A stretch of 64,000 nucleotides of DNA from Selenomonas ruminantium subsp. lactilytica TAM6421 (GTDB lineage Bacteria; Bacillota; Negativicutes; Selenomonadales; Selenomonadaceae): the NCBI RefSeq assembly GCF_000284095.1, contig NC_017078.1, forward strand, positions 1-64,000. Direction: 5' to 3'. Numbering within the stretch: position 1 is the stretch's first letter; each line of letters begins with the position of its first letter. The notes under the pieces are model-generated. The model was given only the letters and a program-made list of their open reading frames with translations, did no database searches and was not told the DNA's origin. The translations under genes were made by a program, and so were the position numbers. Positions 28,593-37,605 of the stretch are shown piece by piece.

Positions 28593-29717
28593 TTAGGCGT
28601 CCTGCCAGACTTGCTCCGCGATATGACGGAGCAGGCGGATTTTCGCCCATTGCTGTTCTTCTGTAAGAAGATTGCCCTCTTCTGTGGAGGAGAAGCCGCA
28701 TTGAGGACTCAGGCAAAGCTTATCTAACGCAACGTATTTGACTGCTTCCTGAATGCGGGCAATGATATCCGCTTCTTTTTCCAGCTCGGGATATTTGGAA
28801 GTAATCAATCCCAGGACAACCTGCTGGTCCTTGATGAAACGCAATGGTTCAAAGCCGCCGGAACGCTCGGAATCGTATTCCAAAAAGAACCCATCCACCA
28901 TGCAGCTGCCAAACAGGATTTCCGCCACCGGCTCATATCCGCCGGAAGAAAACCAGGTTGAACGGAAATTGCCACGGCAGATATGCATGGTGATTTTCAT
29001 GTCCTGAGGTTTAGCTTCCAATGCGAGGTTGATCATCTTTACGTATGCTTCTGCAATCTGATCGAGGTCAAAGCCGCGTTCTTTATAGATTTTGCGCTTT
29101 TCGGTATCGCAGAACTCGCCCCAGGAGGTATCGTCGAATTGCAGGTAGCGGCAGCCTGCATCATAGAGGGCTTTGATGACTTTCTGATAGGCTGAGGCGA
29201 TATCGTGATACAGTGCAGCTTCCTCTGTGTATTGTGGAATAGGGGTATAGTCCGTTGCCCGCACGCAGCAAATCAAATGGAGCATCGCCGGCGAGGGGAG
29301 CGTGAACTTCACCAGCGTGTCGCCGACAGCTTCCTTCAGGAAGTGGAAATGCTCAAGGAAGGGATTTGTATGCGGATCAAAATCTATCGTATCCACGATT
29401 TGGATTGTTGCCGCTTTGGGCTGTTTTCCCTTAAACTTGACAGACCATTGTTCTGCCGGCACTTCTTCGATGCCTTTCAGGCTGGCCAAAAAGTCAAGAT
29501 GCCAGTAACGACGGCGAAATTCGCCATCGGTCACAGCCTTTAACCCCAGTTCTTTTTCTTTTTCAATCAGCGAACGGATGGATTCATCCTCCGCTGCCTT
29601 CAGTTCAGAAGCTGAGATTTCGCCGGCGGCAAAGGCTGCCCGTTTTTGCTTCAACTGTTCCGGCCGCAGGAAACTGCCAACGATATCATAACGAAATGGT
29701 GCTTGTGCTTTACTCAT
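28593..29717 (-). CDS. Cobalamin-independent methionine synthase-like protein (MetE C-terminal domain family)
   Basis: 374-aa TIM-barrel protein of the short MetE-like group (YxjG/YxjH type). It begins PFRYDIVGSFLRPEQLKQKR, contains the zinc-site regions TMHICRGNF (His and Cys) and a late CLSPQCGF (Cys), and LQFDDTSWGEF. Members methylate homocysteine from an unidentified or simple methyl donor, or act on related thiols. AGGAG lies 8 nt before the ATG. The LysR gene directly upstream on the same strand is the probable regulator. Confidence 0.88.
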   Translation of the reverse strand: MSKAQAPFRYDIVGSFLRPEQLKQKRAAFAAGEISASELKAAEDESIRSLIEKEKELGLKAVTDGEFRRRYWHLDFLASLKGIEEVPAEQWSVKFKGKQPKAATIQIVDTIDFDPHTNPFLEHFHFLKEAVGDTLVKFTLPSPAMLHLICCVRATDYTPIPQYTEEAALYHDIASAYQKVIKALYDAGCRYLQFDDTSWGEFCDTEKRKIYKERGFDLDQIAEAYVKMINLALEAKPQDMKITMHICRGNFRSTWFSSGGYEPVAEILFGSCMVDGFFLEYDSERSGGFEPLRFIKDQQVVLGLITSKYPELEKEADIIARIQEAVKYVALDKLCLSPQCGFSSTEEGNLLTEEQQWAKIRLLRHIAEQVWQDA

Positions 29718-29828
29718 AAATAAACACTCCTGTTCTGTTCAATCAATATAAACGAAATTCATTTCTTTGTTGAACAGAGTATAGCACAGACCGCGTGGTT
29801 ATCGTTAATACAGAAAAACTCTCACGGG

Positions 29829-30746
29829 TTATAGCTTTTGGCTATAACCGGCGATATAATCCTTCAGCAGTTCAAGATATCGTTTGCTCATTGCCGATAA
29901 AGGCAGGCCTTTGGGATAGATGAAACCAAGTTCCATATATTCCTGGCTGGCCAGTGGAACCGCGACGATTTCGGTGCCGTTGAGGTCGCTGGACAGGATG
30001 CCGGAGGAAATCGTGTACCCATCTAAGCCAATCAATAGATTGAAGAGCGTGGCCCGGTCTGTTACCACAATGCTCTTGGGAACCTGTTCGGTGCTGTGCA
30101 GCTCCTCGGAAAAATAAAAGGAGTTCTTTGTCCCCTGTTCGTAAGTAAGACGCGGATAGGGCAGCAAATCCGCCAATGTTACGGACTCTTTCTGGGCAAG
30201 GGGATTTTTCCGGCTTACAAAAACGTGCGGCGAGGCCTTGAACAGCGTACCAAAAGCCAATTCCGCTCCCTGCAGGATATGATTCATGATTTCCCTGTTG
30301 AACTTACTCAAGTATAGAATGCCCAGCTCACTGCGCCGCGTTCGTACCTCTTCGATGATGTCTGCCGTTTGCGACTCGCGCAGGGAGAATTCGTATTCAT
30401 CTTTGGCATATTCCTGGACCAAAGCCACAAAAGCATTGACCACAAAGGCATAATGCTGGGAGGATATGGCAAAGACACGCTTGATGGGATGGTCTATCTT
30501 GTATTGATGCTCAAGCAGGTCTGCTTGTTCCACTACCTGCCGGGCATAGGAGAGAAAACGGCTGCCGCTGTCTGTCAGCACGACACCGCGGTTTGACCGT
30601 TCAAAAATACTGATCTGCATCTCTTTTTCCAGTTCCGCTATCGCTTTAGAAAGACTGGGCTGTGAAATGAAGAGTTGTTGTGCGGCCAGGTTCATAGAAC
30701 CAGCCTGCACGACTTTGATAACATATCGTAACTGTTGAAGTGTCAT
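29829..30746 (-). CDS. LysR-family transcriptional regulator
   Basis: 305 aa if started at ATG 30746 (AGGGA upstream); the frame is open 30 residues further but those residues are atypical. N-terminal helix-turn-helix MTLQQLRYVIKVVQAGSMNL and FISQPSLSKAIAELE, then the effector domain (about 90-300). It lies 111 bp upstream of the methionine synthase-like gene, facing the same way, and resembles CysB/MetR-type regulators of sulfur metabolism in position and style; the ligand is not known. Confidence 0.9.
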   Translation of the reverse strand: MTLQQLRYVIKVVQAGSMNLAAQQLFISQPSLSKAIAELEKEMQISIFERSNRGVVLTDSGSRFLSYARQVVEQADLLEHQYKIDHPIKRVFAISSQHYAFVVNAFVALVQEYAKDEYEFSLRESQTADIIEEVRTRRSELGILYLSKFNREIMNHILQGAELAFGTLFKASPHVFVSRKNPLAQKESVTLADLLPYPRLTYEQGTKNSFYFSEELHSTEQVPKSIVVTDRATLFNLLIGLDGYTISSGILSSDLNGTEIVAVPLASQEYMELGFIYPKGLPLSAMSKRYLELLKDYIAGYSQKL

Positions 30747-30866
30747 ATCATTCCCTGATCTTTTCTGCCTTGAATACCTTGATGACATACCATAGTTCTG
30801 CGGCAATCCGCTAGGGCAATCCTGATTCTGAGACATTTTCCTCTTTGCATATTCAATCGTTCCCTT

Positions 30867-31199
30867 CTAAACTAAAAAGCAGTTGCATCCCTGACTATTG
30901 TACAAGTTGAAATGAATTCTGACAACTTTGGCGGCTGCAGCGAGTGATATCTGCCGTATGTAAAGAATATCGGCCAACAACAAAACTACCAGCTCAATTC
31001 GTTCTGGGGGATTTGATTTATATTTCCATGCCAGTTTGGGCCGGGGGATGAAGAAGACGGCTGGCAGGGCTGTGAAGACATAACGCAGGGCCGCCAGTAG
31101 CATGGGCGAGATATTGTCCACGCCGACCTTTATGACCGTAAAATTAGCCCCCCATACGGTTATGACCAACAGGGCAAGAAAAATATCACGGATATTCAT
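30867..31199 (-). pseudogene. Truncated EamA/DMT-family transporter
   Basis: The first ~60 residues (FLALLVITVWGANFTVIKVG, MLLAALRYVFTALPAVFF) match an EamA drug/metabolite transporter of ~300 aa. The remaining ~50 residues do not continue the family and the frame stops after 110 aa. Confidence 0.8.
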
Positions 31200-31286
31200 G
31201 ATGGATTGTGGTTCTCCTTTTTACGATAGTCGCAGCGTTCGCATTGTTTCAGCATTTTATCATTGTTTTCCAAATAAAAGGGATTG

Positions 31287-31315
31287 TTGACGTGTGATAT
31301 GTAAAGGTGTAAAAT
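31287..31315 (+). promoter_or_regulatory. Promoter of the XRE-GNAT frame
   Basis: TTGACG (31287-31292), 17-bp spacer, TAAAAT (31310-31315), then AAGGAGGG at 31336-31343. Confidence 0.65.
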
Positions 31316-31349
31316 TCTTACTTAAAATATTGGGCAAGGAGGGATGAAC

Positions 31350-31475
31350 ATGGATCAATATGTAACCGGCAGTATCATCAAAAAGCTTCGGGAAAGAAGC
31401 AACATGACGCATTGACAGTTAGCGGAACAGCTTGATGTAAGCGATAAGACGATATCGAAATGGGAGACAGGTGCA
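31350..31475 (+). pseudogene. XRE helix-turn-helix remnant with internal TGA
   Basis: ATG 31350 opens an XRE-type DNA-binding domain (GSIIKKLRERSNMT, QLAEQLDVSDKTISKWETG). TGA at 31413-31415 interrupts it after 21 codons, and the domain then runs in the same frame straight into the GNAT protein. Without the TGA it would be one fused protein. Confidence 0.75.
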
Positions 31476-31925
31476 GTGCGAATATATGAAGAGCCGGATA
31501 AAAAGAAACATATAGACCTGCTGCTGTTGGCAGATGAGCAGGAAAGCATGATCGAAAAGTATTTGGCTGAGGGCACGATGTATGTGTTGGAAGATGATGG
31601 TATAAAGGCTGAATGCGTGGTCACGGATGAAGGAAACGGCGTGCTGGAAGTAAAGAATCTCGCAGTTTTGCCCCAGGCACAGAGAAAAGGCTATGGCAAA
31701 AAGCTCATCGAATATCTGGCGGAACATTATGCAGCGGATTTTGCTTTCATTCAGGTCGGCACGGGGGACAGCCCTCTTACCATTCCTTTTTATGAACATT
31801 GTGGCTTTGTCCGTTATGGCGTGAGAAGGAATTTTTTCCTGGATAATTATGACCATGCTATCTTTGAGGGAGGCAGACAGCTTATCGATATGGTTGTCTT
31901 GCGCAGGAAGATTGGATGCCAGTAG
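31476..31925 (+). CDS. GNAT-family N-acetyltransferase
   Basis: 149 aa from GTG 31476, 9 nt after GGGAG inside the broken XRE domain. The acetyl-CoA loop is AQRKGYGKKLIEYL, preceded by the strand VLEVKNLAVLPQ and followed by FYEHCGFVRYG. The substrate is unknown. Closely similar proteins act on small molecules or peptides. The start codon arises from the fusion boundary. Confidence 0.8.
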   Translation: MRIYEEPDKKKHIDLLLLADEQESMIEKYLAEGTMYVLEDDGIKAECVVTDEGNGVLEVKNLAVLPQAQRKGYGKKLIEYLAEHYAADFAFIQVGTGDSPLTIPFYEHCGFVRYGVRRNFFLDNYDHAIFEGGRQLIDMVVLRRKIGCQ

Positions 31926-31938
31926 CGTGGTAACCCGC

Positions 31939-33243
31939 CTATTTTTCAACCACCGCCTGATCGATTTCCTGCCCGTCTGGCAGGAAGCATTTGATGAGCA
32001 GGCGGTTTTCATTTGCCTCTAGTGTCAGGTAATTGTCGGTTTCCGGCTGGGGGGCCACCTTTTCGTCCAAAGCATGGTCAATCCAGAGGCCGGGGTAGCG
32101 GACATTGCCGGCCACGCCGGTGAGGATATAAAGGGGGCCGCTGCTATCCCGCTGGAAGTTGCGGATATGTCCCCGGTTGCGGTAGGTGTGCAAATGGGCG
32201 GTAAAGACCACATCAATGCCCAGCTCGTCAAAGAGGGGCATAAAGGCCTCGCCCAAACCGGAAATACCCTCTTTGCGCTCGGGCCGCTTGGTAATGCGGT
32301 ATTGCAGCACGTCCTTATGGATGAGCACAATCTGCCAACGTTTCTTGCTCGCTGCCGCGCTTTTTTGCAGCCATTTTTTCTGTTCTTCCAGCAGGCCGGG
32401 CTTGAAGTCTTCTGTCTCATCCCACTGGCTGTTGAGCACCATGAAATGCACGTTGCCATAGTCGAAGTCATAATAATAGCGGGCAAAATCCTTGCTGCCG
32501 TTGTCCGGCACGGCAAAGTAATGGAGATAGGCTTCGGGCAGGCGCACCTTCCAGTTCAGGTCATAGGTCTCATGGTTGCCCATCAGGGGAGCAAAGGGGA
32601 TGCGGTCAATGATTCCGTCTACGCCATTGAACCAAGCTTGCCATTGGGTGTGGTCTTCGCCATTGTCCACGATATCGCCCATATTGATAAAGAACTCCGC
32701 ATCGGGATTAAGTTTTGCCGCTGTTTGGGCCAGATTTTCCCAGTCACTGTAATCGCTGGACTGGGAGTCGGGGAATAGCAGGCACTTGAAGGCCCTGGTT
32801 CCGGCAGTTTTGAGGCTGTGCCAGTCGCTGGCATGGCCTTCCGATACCAGCCGGTACTCGTAGTCCGTTTCCGGGGTGAGGTTATCCAGCCGGGCCAGAT
32901 ACTGCAGGTTCTCCACGCCATCATCGGTGAAAAAGTCTTCCTGTGCATCAATCGTCAGCGAATCATGCTGCCCACTGAGCCGGTACTCCACCTGCGGCTG
33001 GGAAAGCCTACTGGCCGCCTGCCACATCAGCACCCGGCTGGTGGCGGCATCCGTTGTTATCATCTGCCGCAGGAATCTGGCCTGCAGATCTTCCGTCAAA
33101 GACCGTACGCCCGTGACGGCCTGTCGGTAGAGGGAGCCTTTTGTAAAATAAGCACCTCCGGCCAGCAACAGAGCCCCGGCGGCAATCCCTTTTAGAAACC
33201 TGCGGCGTGAGAGCAGGTTTTTGTTCTTTGGTTCGTTTTTCAT
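31939..33243 (-). CDS. Tat-exported metallophosphatase (purple acid phosphatase-like)
   Basis: 434 aa. Twin-arginine signal SRRRFLKGIAAGALLLAGG at 12-30, a fibronectin-like N-terminal domain (about 60-150), then a calcineurin-like phosphoesterase with the metal motifs FPDSQ, NMGDIVDNG, MGNHE, LIHKD and TAHLHTY (usual GHxH is AHLH here). It would act in the periplasm on phosphate esters. Its promoter has the MerR-type 19-bp spacer (33280-33310), so it is probably under control of the MerR gene 188 bp away. The ribosome site GAGGATG fixes the start. Confidence 0.9.
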   Translation of the reverse strand: MKNEPKNKNLLSRRRFLKGIAAGALLLAGGAYFTKGSLYRQAVTGVRSLTEDLQARFLRQMITTDAATSRVLMWQAASRLSQPQVEYRLSGQHDSLTIDAQEDFFTDDGVENLQYLARLDNLTPETDYEYRLVSEGHASDWHSLKTAGTRAFKCLLFPDSQSSDYSDWENLAQTAAKLNPDAEFFINMGDIVDNGEDHTQWQAWFNGVDGIIDRIPFAPLMGNHETYDLNWKVRLPEAYLHYFAVPDNGSKDFARYYYDFDYGNVHFMVLNSQWDETEDFKPGLLEEQKKWLQKSAAASKKRWQIVLIHKDVLQYRITKRPERKEGISGLGEAFMPLFDELGIDVVFTAHLHTYRNRGHIRNFQRDSSGPLYILTGVAGNVRYPGLWIDHALDEKVAPQPETDNYLTLEANENRLLIKCFLPDGQEIDQAVVEK

Positions 33244-33279
33244 GCGTTCATCCTCAAATATAAATGATTCATCAACTAT

Positions 33280-33310
33280 ACTTTACTACTTGGAGCCAGC
33301 TTCAAGTCAA
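33280..33310 (-). promoter_or_regulatory. MerR-type promoter of the metallophosphatase gene
   Basis: On the minus strand: TTGACT (33310-33305), a 19-bp spacer holding the dyad TGAAGC...CTCCAAG, then TAAAGT (33285-33280). The 19-bp spacer is the hallmark of MerR-activated promoters. Confidence 0.75.
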
Positions 33311-33430
33311 GGAAAATATTCGGAGGATTGTTGGCGGAAATTCTCCAAAAGGCGCAATAAAAGGAAAACTGGTGTCAGCTTGCGGCTGGCACCAGTTTTC
33401 TGCACTTGGGGTTAATAGGGAAGATGGGGA

Positions 33431-33802
33431 TTATGATTTTAGTTTTTCCGAGCATTTGAGAATCTCATCATAATGGGAAATCTTGTAGTCCAACCGCTTC
33501 AGGGTGGACTGCAAGTTTTCCAACTGTTCCTGCAGGCGGGCACGCTGCTCCACGAGAATATCCTTGCGGGCTGCCTCGGTGCCTTCCTGGAAGAATAAGG
33601 CAACGTAATCGATGAGGGCTTCTACCTGAACCCCGGCGCCGCGCATGCACTTGATAAATTCCACCCAGCCGCAGGAGGCCTCGTCAAAATCCCGGATGCC
33701 GTTTTCCTTGCGGGGCACATGGGGGATAAGGCCAATGCGCTCGTAGTAGCGGATGGTGTCCGCAGAAAGATCGTATTTTTCGCTGACTTCCTTGATGGTC
33801 AT
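33431..33802 (-). CDS. MerR-family transcriptional regulator
   Basis: 123 aa. The N-terminal winged helix is MTIKEVSEKYDLSADTIRYY-ERIGLIPHVPRKENGIRDF, followed by a dimerising coiled coil (about 80-115) and a very short C-terminus. There is no metal-binding cysteine array, so it fits the AdhR/YyaN/NmlR-like group that senses electrophiles or unknown small molecules; Cys46 or so in EASCGWVEF and C58 in IKCMRG are candidate sensors. It has its own MerR-type promoter, so it autoregulates, and it matches four other such promoters in this window. Confidence 0.9.
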   Translation of the reverse strand: MTIKEVSEKYDLSADTIRYYERIGLIPHVPRKENGIRDFDEASCGWVEFIKCMRGAGVQVEALIDYVALFFQEGTEAARKDILVEQRARLQEQLENLQSTLKRLDYKISHYDEILKCSEKLKS

Positions 33803-33841
33803 GCATATCACCTCGTTGTCCTAACATTATCTTATGGCATC

Positions 33842-33872
33842 AGTTTAACACTTGGAGTCCACTCCAAGTCAA
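33842..33872 (-). promoter_or_regulatory. Autoregulatory MerR-type promoter
   Basis: On the minus strand: TTGACT (33872-33867), a 19-bp spacer containing the perfect dyad CTTGGAGT-GG-ACTCCAAG, then TAAACT (33847-33842). It drives the merR gene. Confidence 0.8.
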
Positions 33873-33930
33873 GAAGAAAATTTTTTGTCAGGACAGGAAA
33901 AAGTTAAAACGTCAAGAGGAAGTTTTATCT

Positions 33931-34162
33931 ATGGCAAAACGGGAACACTGGCGTTATAATGAACATCAAGGATAATGCATATAAGATCATAGCCTGCCCG
34001 GTCATGCACACGGAGACAAGGGAATTTTACTGCGTGTATCAGGCCTTGTACGGCAGTTATGGCATATATTGCCGTCCCTTGGATATGTTTATGAGCGAGG
34101 TAGACCATGAGAAATATCCGCAGGTGCAGCAGGAATATCGGTTTGAGAGAAAGCAGGTATGA
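33931..34162 (+). pseudogene. DUF1653-family gene with probable frameshift
   Basis: ATG 33931 (AGAGGAAG upstream) opens MAKREHWRYNEH, then one extra base near 33961 puts the rest in another frame: KDNAYKIIACPVMHTETREF, VYQALYGSYGIYCRPLDMF. The latter is a clear DUF1653 small barrel-like domain, which normally opens with a H-F/Y-K-G motif at the break point. An internal ATG at 33959 without ribosome site could give a 67-aa product. Confidence 0.65.
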
Positions 34163-34225
34163 ATGGAGTGGGAACATAAATCCCATTAGAGATTGTCAGG
34201 AATAAAATAGGTAAAATAATAGAGC

Positions 34226-34248
34226 CGCCTGAAATCTCAAGCGGCCCT
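34226..34248 (-). terminator. Terminator of the LysM-like gene
   Basis: GCCGC...GCGGC hairpin, T-rich on the minus strand downstream; lies just after the stop of the LysM-like gene. Confidence 0.55.
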
Positions 34249-34253
34249 GATTC

Positions 34254-34550
34254 TTACTTACTGACCTTTTCCCAGTAGTTGATGCGAAGAACGTCGCCCT
34301 TCTGCATATCCCTGGTCAAGAGCCAGTCATTGAGCTCCCTGATACCCTCACGGAATTCGTTAATATCACGTTTTCCATAGGTATTCTTCTGTAAATAGGT
34401 TTCAGCAACACTCTGAAGAGTGTCACCTTCTTGAACTTCGTAGGAAACATGGACTACCGTCCAAGAGCGATGATCCACTTCGGCGGCCTCGCTAACGCTC
34501 CCTACACAGACAAACAAAGCCGCCATCAATACGATAACCACTTTCCTCAT
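34254..34550 (-). CDS. Secreted LysM-like protein
   Basis: 98 aa with a signal peptide (cleavage near VSEAAE, residue ~23) and one LysM-like domain: YEVQEGDTLQSVAETYL ... GDVLRINYW. The loop between the halves is longer than in classic LysM. It resembles YneA-type or cell-wall-binding small proteins, and probably binds peptidoglycan in the periplasm. AGGAGGG precedes the ATG. No neighbour suggests a pathway. Confidence 0.75.
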   Translation of the reverse strand: MRKVVIVLMAALFVCVGSVSEAAEVDHRSWTVVHVSYEVQEGDTLQSVAETYLQKNTYGKRDINEFREGIRELNDWLLTRDMQKGDVLRINYWEKVSK

Positions 34551-34919
34551 CTTCTTACCCTCCTGGGCTAACCCAATAATAAAATATGTATGATTACTAT
34601 GAGATAGAATATTCTATCTAAGAATATCATATCTTTGTTAGTTTTCAATGTCAATAGTTGTTTAAAAAATATTTTTCATACAGCAATAGCCTTAACATAG
34701 ACATTGAACTTAGCATAAAAAGGCAGGGTCGGATGTTAATTATTAACATCCTGGGCTGGGGGTGAAAACGTAGGGGGATGCTGTATAGTGTCAGCGATGG
34801 CGTGATGCGGATGTAGTGGAATATTCAGCTGCCAGTAAGAAGGAGATTGGTCGTTGACACGGAATTGTTAAAAGGGATAAGAAAATAGAGGCAGCAGCGC
34901 TAATGAGGGGGGCAACTTA
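34551..34919. other. Gap with decayed sequence
   Basis: No gene. It holds an AT-rich stretch (34570-34680), a perfect hairpin GGATGTTAAT/ATTAACATCC (34731-34751), and interrupted codons resembling former coding DNA up to the cobO remnant. I see no convincing cobalamin riboswitch. Confidence 0.4.
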
Positions 34920-35408
34920 ATGCTTCAGGTCTATACAGGAAATGGCAAAGGAAAGACTACAGCGGCTATTGGACTGGCTATTAGGGCATTAGGGGCTGGC
35001 AAGAAAGTCTATGTCATGCAGTTCATGAAAAGCCTTTGCTATAGTGAGCAGAAGGTACTGCAGGGATTTGCGCCTGTGCTTACATTAAGAACCAGTGGTA
35101 AGCCGTTTTTCATTGCAGAAGAAGGAACCTTAAGCAAAGAGTTACAGGATAAATATGGGGATACTGTCGTGATATTTCCTAAGGGAAAGCCTCCACAGGA
35201 CTATATTGAACTTATAAATACAGGTTTTGCTGAAGTGAGAAGAGCAGTCAGCCCTATATTGGAACATGCAATGAAATCAGCGAAGCTCCGGAAATTAAAG
35301 TGGAGGTCAACATCCGGAAGGAGGCGCTTCAGGAGACATTAAACGCAATCCGTGAGGTTCATCCTTACGAAGAGCCTGTAATCAATGTAATCCCGCTGTA
35401 TACGTAGA
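34920..35408 (+). pseudogene. Truncated cobO fused to a fragment of a NIF3/YqfO-like gene
   Basis: The first ~110 codons match ATP:corrinoid adenosyltransferase (P-loop YTGNGKGKTTAAIGLAIRAL). The second half, with the conserved ILDE region, is gone. After about 35275 a different frame encodes APEIKVEVNIRKEAL and AIREVHPYEEPVINVIPLYT, ending at TAG 35408: the HPYEEP end of NIF3/CutA-like proteins. Two unrelated gene ends have been joined. Confidence 0.75.
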
Positions 35409-35438
35409 GCCCATTACAGATAAGGTGGTGGAAAATCC

Positions 35439-35939
35439 ATGAGGCTTTTTATCAGCATTCAATTTACGGAACCAGTGATAAATGCTTTGGAGGCTTTTCA
35501 GTCGCGACTAAAAGATTCTGGTGTGGAAGGATATTTTGCTGTCCGGGAAAATCTGCATTTAACGCTGGCTTTTATCGGAGATTACGGGGCACCAGATGAA
35601 GTCATGGATGTTATAGAGACCGTTCCGTTTGAGCCTATGACCATGAAACTCAACGGTATGGGGAGTTTCGGCGATGTATATTGGGCTGGAATAGAACAGA
35701 ACACCAGCCTAGATAATTATGTCAGGAGGCTGCGCAGGGCTCTGGCTGAGCATAAAATTCCCTATGATCGCAAGCGGTTCTTCCCGCATATTACGGTAGT
35801 TCGCAAGGCAATCTATCGTGGCAAGACTGTTTTGCCTCAGGTCGAGCCGCCGCAGGGCAAGATGGTTATAGAACACATTTCCCTAATGAGATCAGAACGT
35901 GGCAAGCATGGCATGATTTATACGGAGATTGGAATCTAG
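35439..35939 (+). CDS. thpR: RNA 2',3'-cyclic phosphodiesterase (2H family)
   Basis: 166-aa 2H phosphoesterase of the ThpR/LigT group. Both catalytic HxTx motifs are present: NLHLTLAFIG (~43-46) and FPHITVVRK (~124-127). It hydrolyses 2',3'-cyclic phosphate ends of RNA in the cytoplasm. Length is near the usual 175-190 aa. ATG 35439 follows GGTGG loosely; the gene stands alone after the cobO remnant. Confidence 0.88.
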   Translation: MRLFISIQFTEPVINALEAFQSRLKDSGVEGYFAVRENLHLTLAFIGDYGAPDEVMDVIETVPFEPMTMKLNGMGSFGDVYWAGIEQNTSLDNYVRRLRRALAEHKIPYDRKRFFPHITVVRKAIYRGKTVLPQVEPPQGKMVIEHISLMRSERGKHGMIYTEIGI

Positions 35940-36100
35940 TGGTCAAGCATTTTTGTAACACTTGTGTCTTAATAATTGCTGATTCCTGTCCTGGCGAGTC
36001 CATTGTGCTATTGAACATCGCTGCCAGCGATAGCCTTGCTTTCAAGCCCAGCGTGAAATACTGATGGCGAAAAAAGAGCCAGCCATAAAGACTCATAGTG
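35940..36100. other. Intergenic stretch without recognised feature
   Basis: Between converging thpR and budA genes. It contains minor inverted repeats (TCGCTGCCAGCGA near 36020) but no clear gene or T-tailed terminator. Confidence 0.3.
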
Positions 36101-36838
36101 TCAGCTTTTTCCCTGCTCAACACTTTGGATTTCTTCCTTAGATGCGCATTTTAGTGCATAGGTATCAAATGCTGGAGAATCAGGAATCCGTATTTCTAAG
36201 CTGGTAATTTTGCAAAATGAAGCATTTCCCCTGGTCATGCTGATATCAAATACATGCCCGCCTTTTCTTTTATCCTCTGAGAGAAAATGCATATGCCATC
36301 CCGCTGCATTAATTCCATCCATATAGTCAGGGTAATATACGCATACCAGTGAGCCTTTTATATTTTCAAAAATAAACGCTTTCTGGGTGATACTTAATGC
36401 GTCTTTCAGTGTCACATGATGAGCTTTCGTTCCTGATTCTGACCGTGCATCTACCCTTGAGAATTCTCCGTTGATTCGAACTGCATACATGGAATTAAGA
36501 CCAAATTCTTCCTCGATACGAAGCGTCAGCCATTCCTTTATCTGTTCGATAGTATCCATCTTCTCGAATGTCTCTGTTCTATGTGATTGGAAACAGCAAA
36601 TGGAAGCAAATGGCACGCCTCTTTCATTCTCAGCAGGAACCACTTCTCCGTTATTTTTGGCGCGATAGCATTTTCCGTCGAGAACAATCATTTCTCCATC
36701 CACATCTTCAAAAGTTCCAAGACCAAGATTCCCGTGCTGAAGCAGTTCTCCTACTGTTATCACGGATTTTGAAAATCCCAATGCTAAAGCCTGCAGTGTA
36801 GATACCTGATAATATTTCACGAAGTTTTGCTCCATCAT
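36101..36838 (-). CDS. budA: Alpha-acetolactate decarboxylase
   Basis: Converts acetolactate to acetoin, part of overflow fermentation from pyruvate. 245 aa, standard length. Family motifs: YQVSTLQALALGF, VGELLQHGNLGLGTFEDVDGE broken here into GNLGLGTF and DVDGEMIVLDGKCY, VPFASICCF, and the zinc-binding GWHMHFLSEDKRKGGH (three histidines). TAGGAG precedes ATGATG 36838. No acetolactate synthase gene is nearby. Confidence 0.93.
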   Translation of the reverse strand: MMEQNFVKYYQVSTLQALALGFSKSVITVGELLQHGNLGLGTFEDVDGEMIVLDGKCYRAKNNGEVVPAENERGVPFASICCFQSHRTETFEKMDTIEQIKEWLTLRIEEEFGLNSMYAVRINGEFSRVDARSESGTKAHHVTLKDALSITQKAFIFENIKGSLVCVYYPDYMDGINAAGWHMHFLSEDKRKGGHVFDISMTRGNASFCKITSLEIRIPDSPAFDTYALKCASKEEIQSVEQGKS

Positions 36839-36878
36839 AGCATTCTCCTATTTCTAACTGATCGCGTTGCCTTGAAAA

Positions 36879-37421
36879 TTATATGCCTAAAGTCCGGTAA
36901 AAGCTTTCATCGATAACACGGCGATATTCTTTTAACACGGGGCTATAGCCCTTGGTGTCATTGAAGAATCGCATTTTATAAGCGGACACAAAAGCAACTT
37001 CAGCAGCATGAGGAACGAATGGGTTACCTTCAGCATGACTGTAATCGTGATGGATGTTCCAATCCATCCAGCCATTTTGGCGAAGACATGCCACAGATTT
37101 CCGTTCCCAATTATAGCGGAAGTAAGCAGTGAAGTTACCAATGACTTTATATGGACCGCCTACATAGGTTTCATGCTTGCTCCAGTACTCATCGGAAAAC
37201 TGAATCCGAATGATATTTATGGCGATTTGATAGTTGGGGGGATTGTAGTTTTGAACAACAACAGATGACCTGTCAGCATAAGTGCCAACGCCCATACCAC
37301 CGTCGACACATACATAATTGCCATTGTCGAGTGTATCAGGATATAAACTACTGGCACTGGCTAACATACAGGGGAGCAGCAGAAGCATGGTAAAGAGCCA
37401 TGCTTTTAGCATTTTTCGCAT
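36879..37421 (-). CDS. Secreted protein of unknown function
   Basis: 180 aa from ATG 37421 (AAAGGAG upstream) with a signal peptide cleaved near ASA-SS (~25). The mature part is rich in aromatic residues (YFRYNWERKSVACLRQNG, WMDWNIHHDYSHAEG) and likely beta-rich. No family recognised. An ORF extension upstream to 37547 lacks a start signal. It is periplasmic or outer-membrane associated by inference from the signal only. Confidence 0.7.
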   Translation of the reverse strand: MRKMLKAWLFTMLLLLPCMLASASSLYPDTLDNGNYVCVDGGMGVGTYADRSSVVVQNYNPPNYQIAINIIRIQFSDEYWSKHETYVGGPYKVIGNFTAYFRYNWERKSVACLRQNGWMDWNIHHDYSHAEGNPFVPHAAEVAFVSAYKMRFFNDTKGYSPVLKEYRRVIDESFYRTLGI

Positions 37422-37605
37422 AGGTATTCTCCTTTCGTGTGTATAGATGACTTTGAATCGGGATATAAATTCTAGGCTGATAATAAAATGTCCTGCAAAT
37501 AATGTAAAGGAGGCTTCGAAAACGAAGCGTAAATTTTGGAATGGCATGGGTTAAAGGCGCGTGCTTTTTCCTTTTGCCGTTTAGAAATTTTTTTCGTAAG
37601 GGGTA

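Noticed and set aside
34680-34919. Cobalamin riboswitch before cobO
   Set aside because: Position is suggestive, but I find no B12-box-like core and the gene is a stub; only a simple hairpin is present.
35866-36123. 85-codon open frame on the minus strand
   Set aside because: Overlaps the thpR 3' end and has no ribosome site or recognised family.
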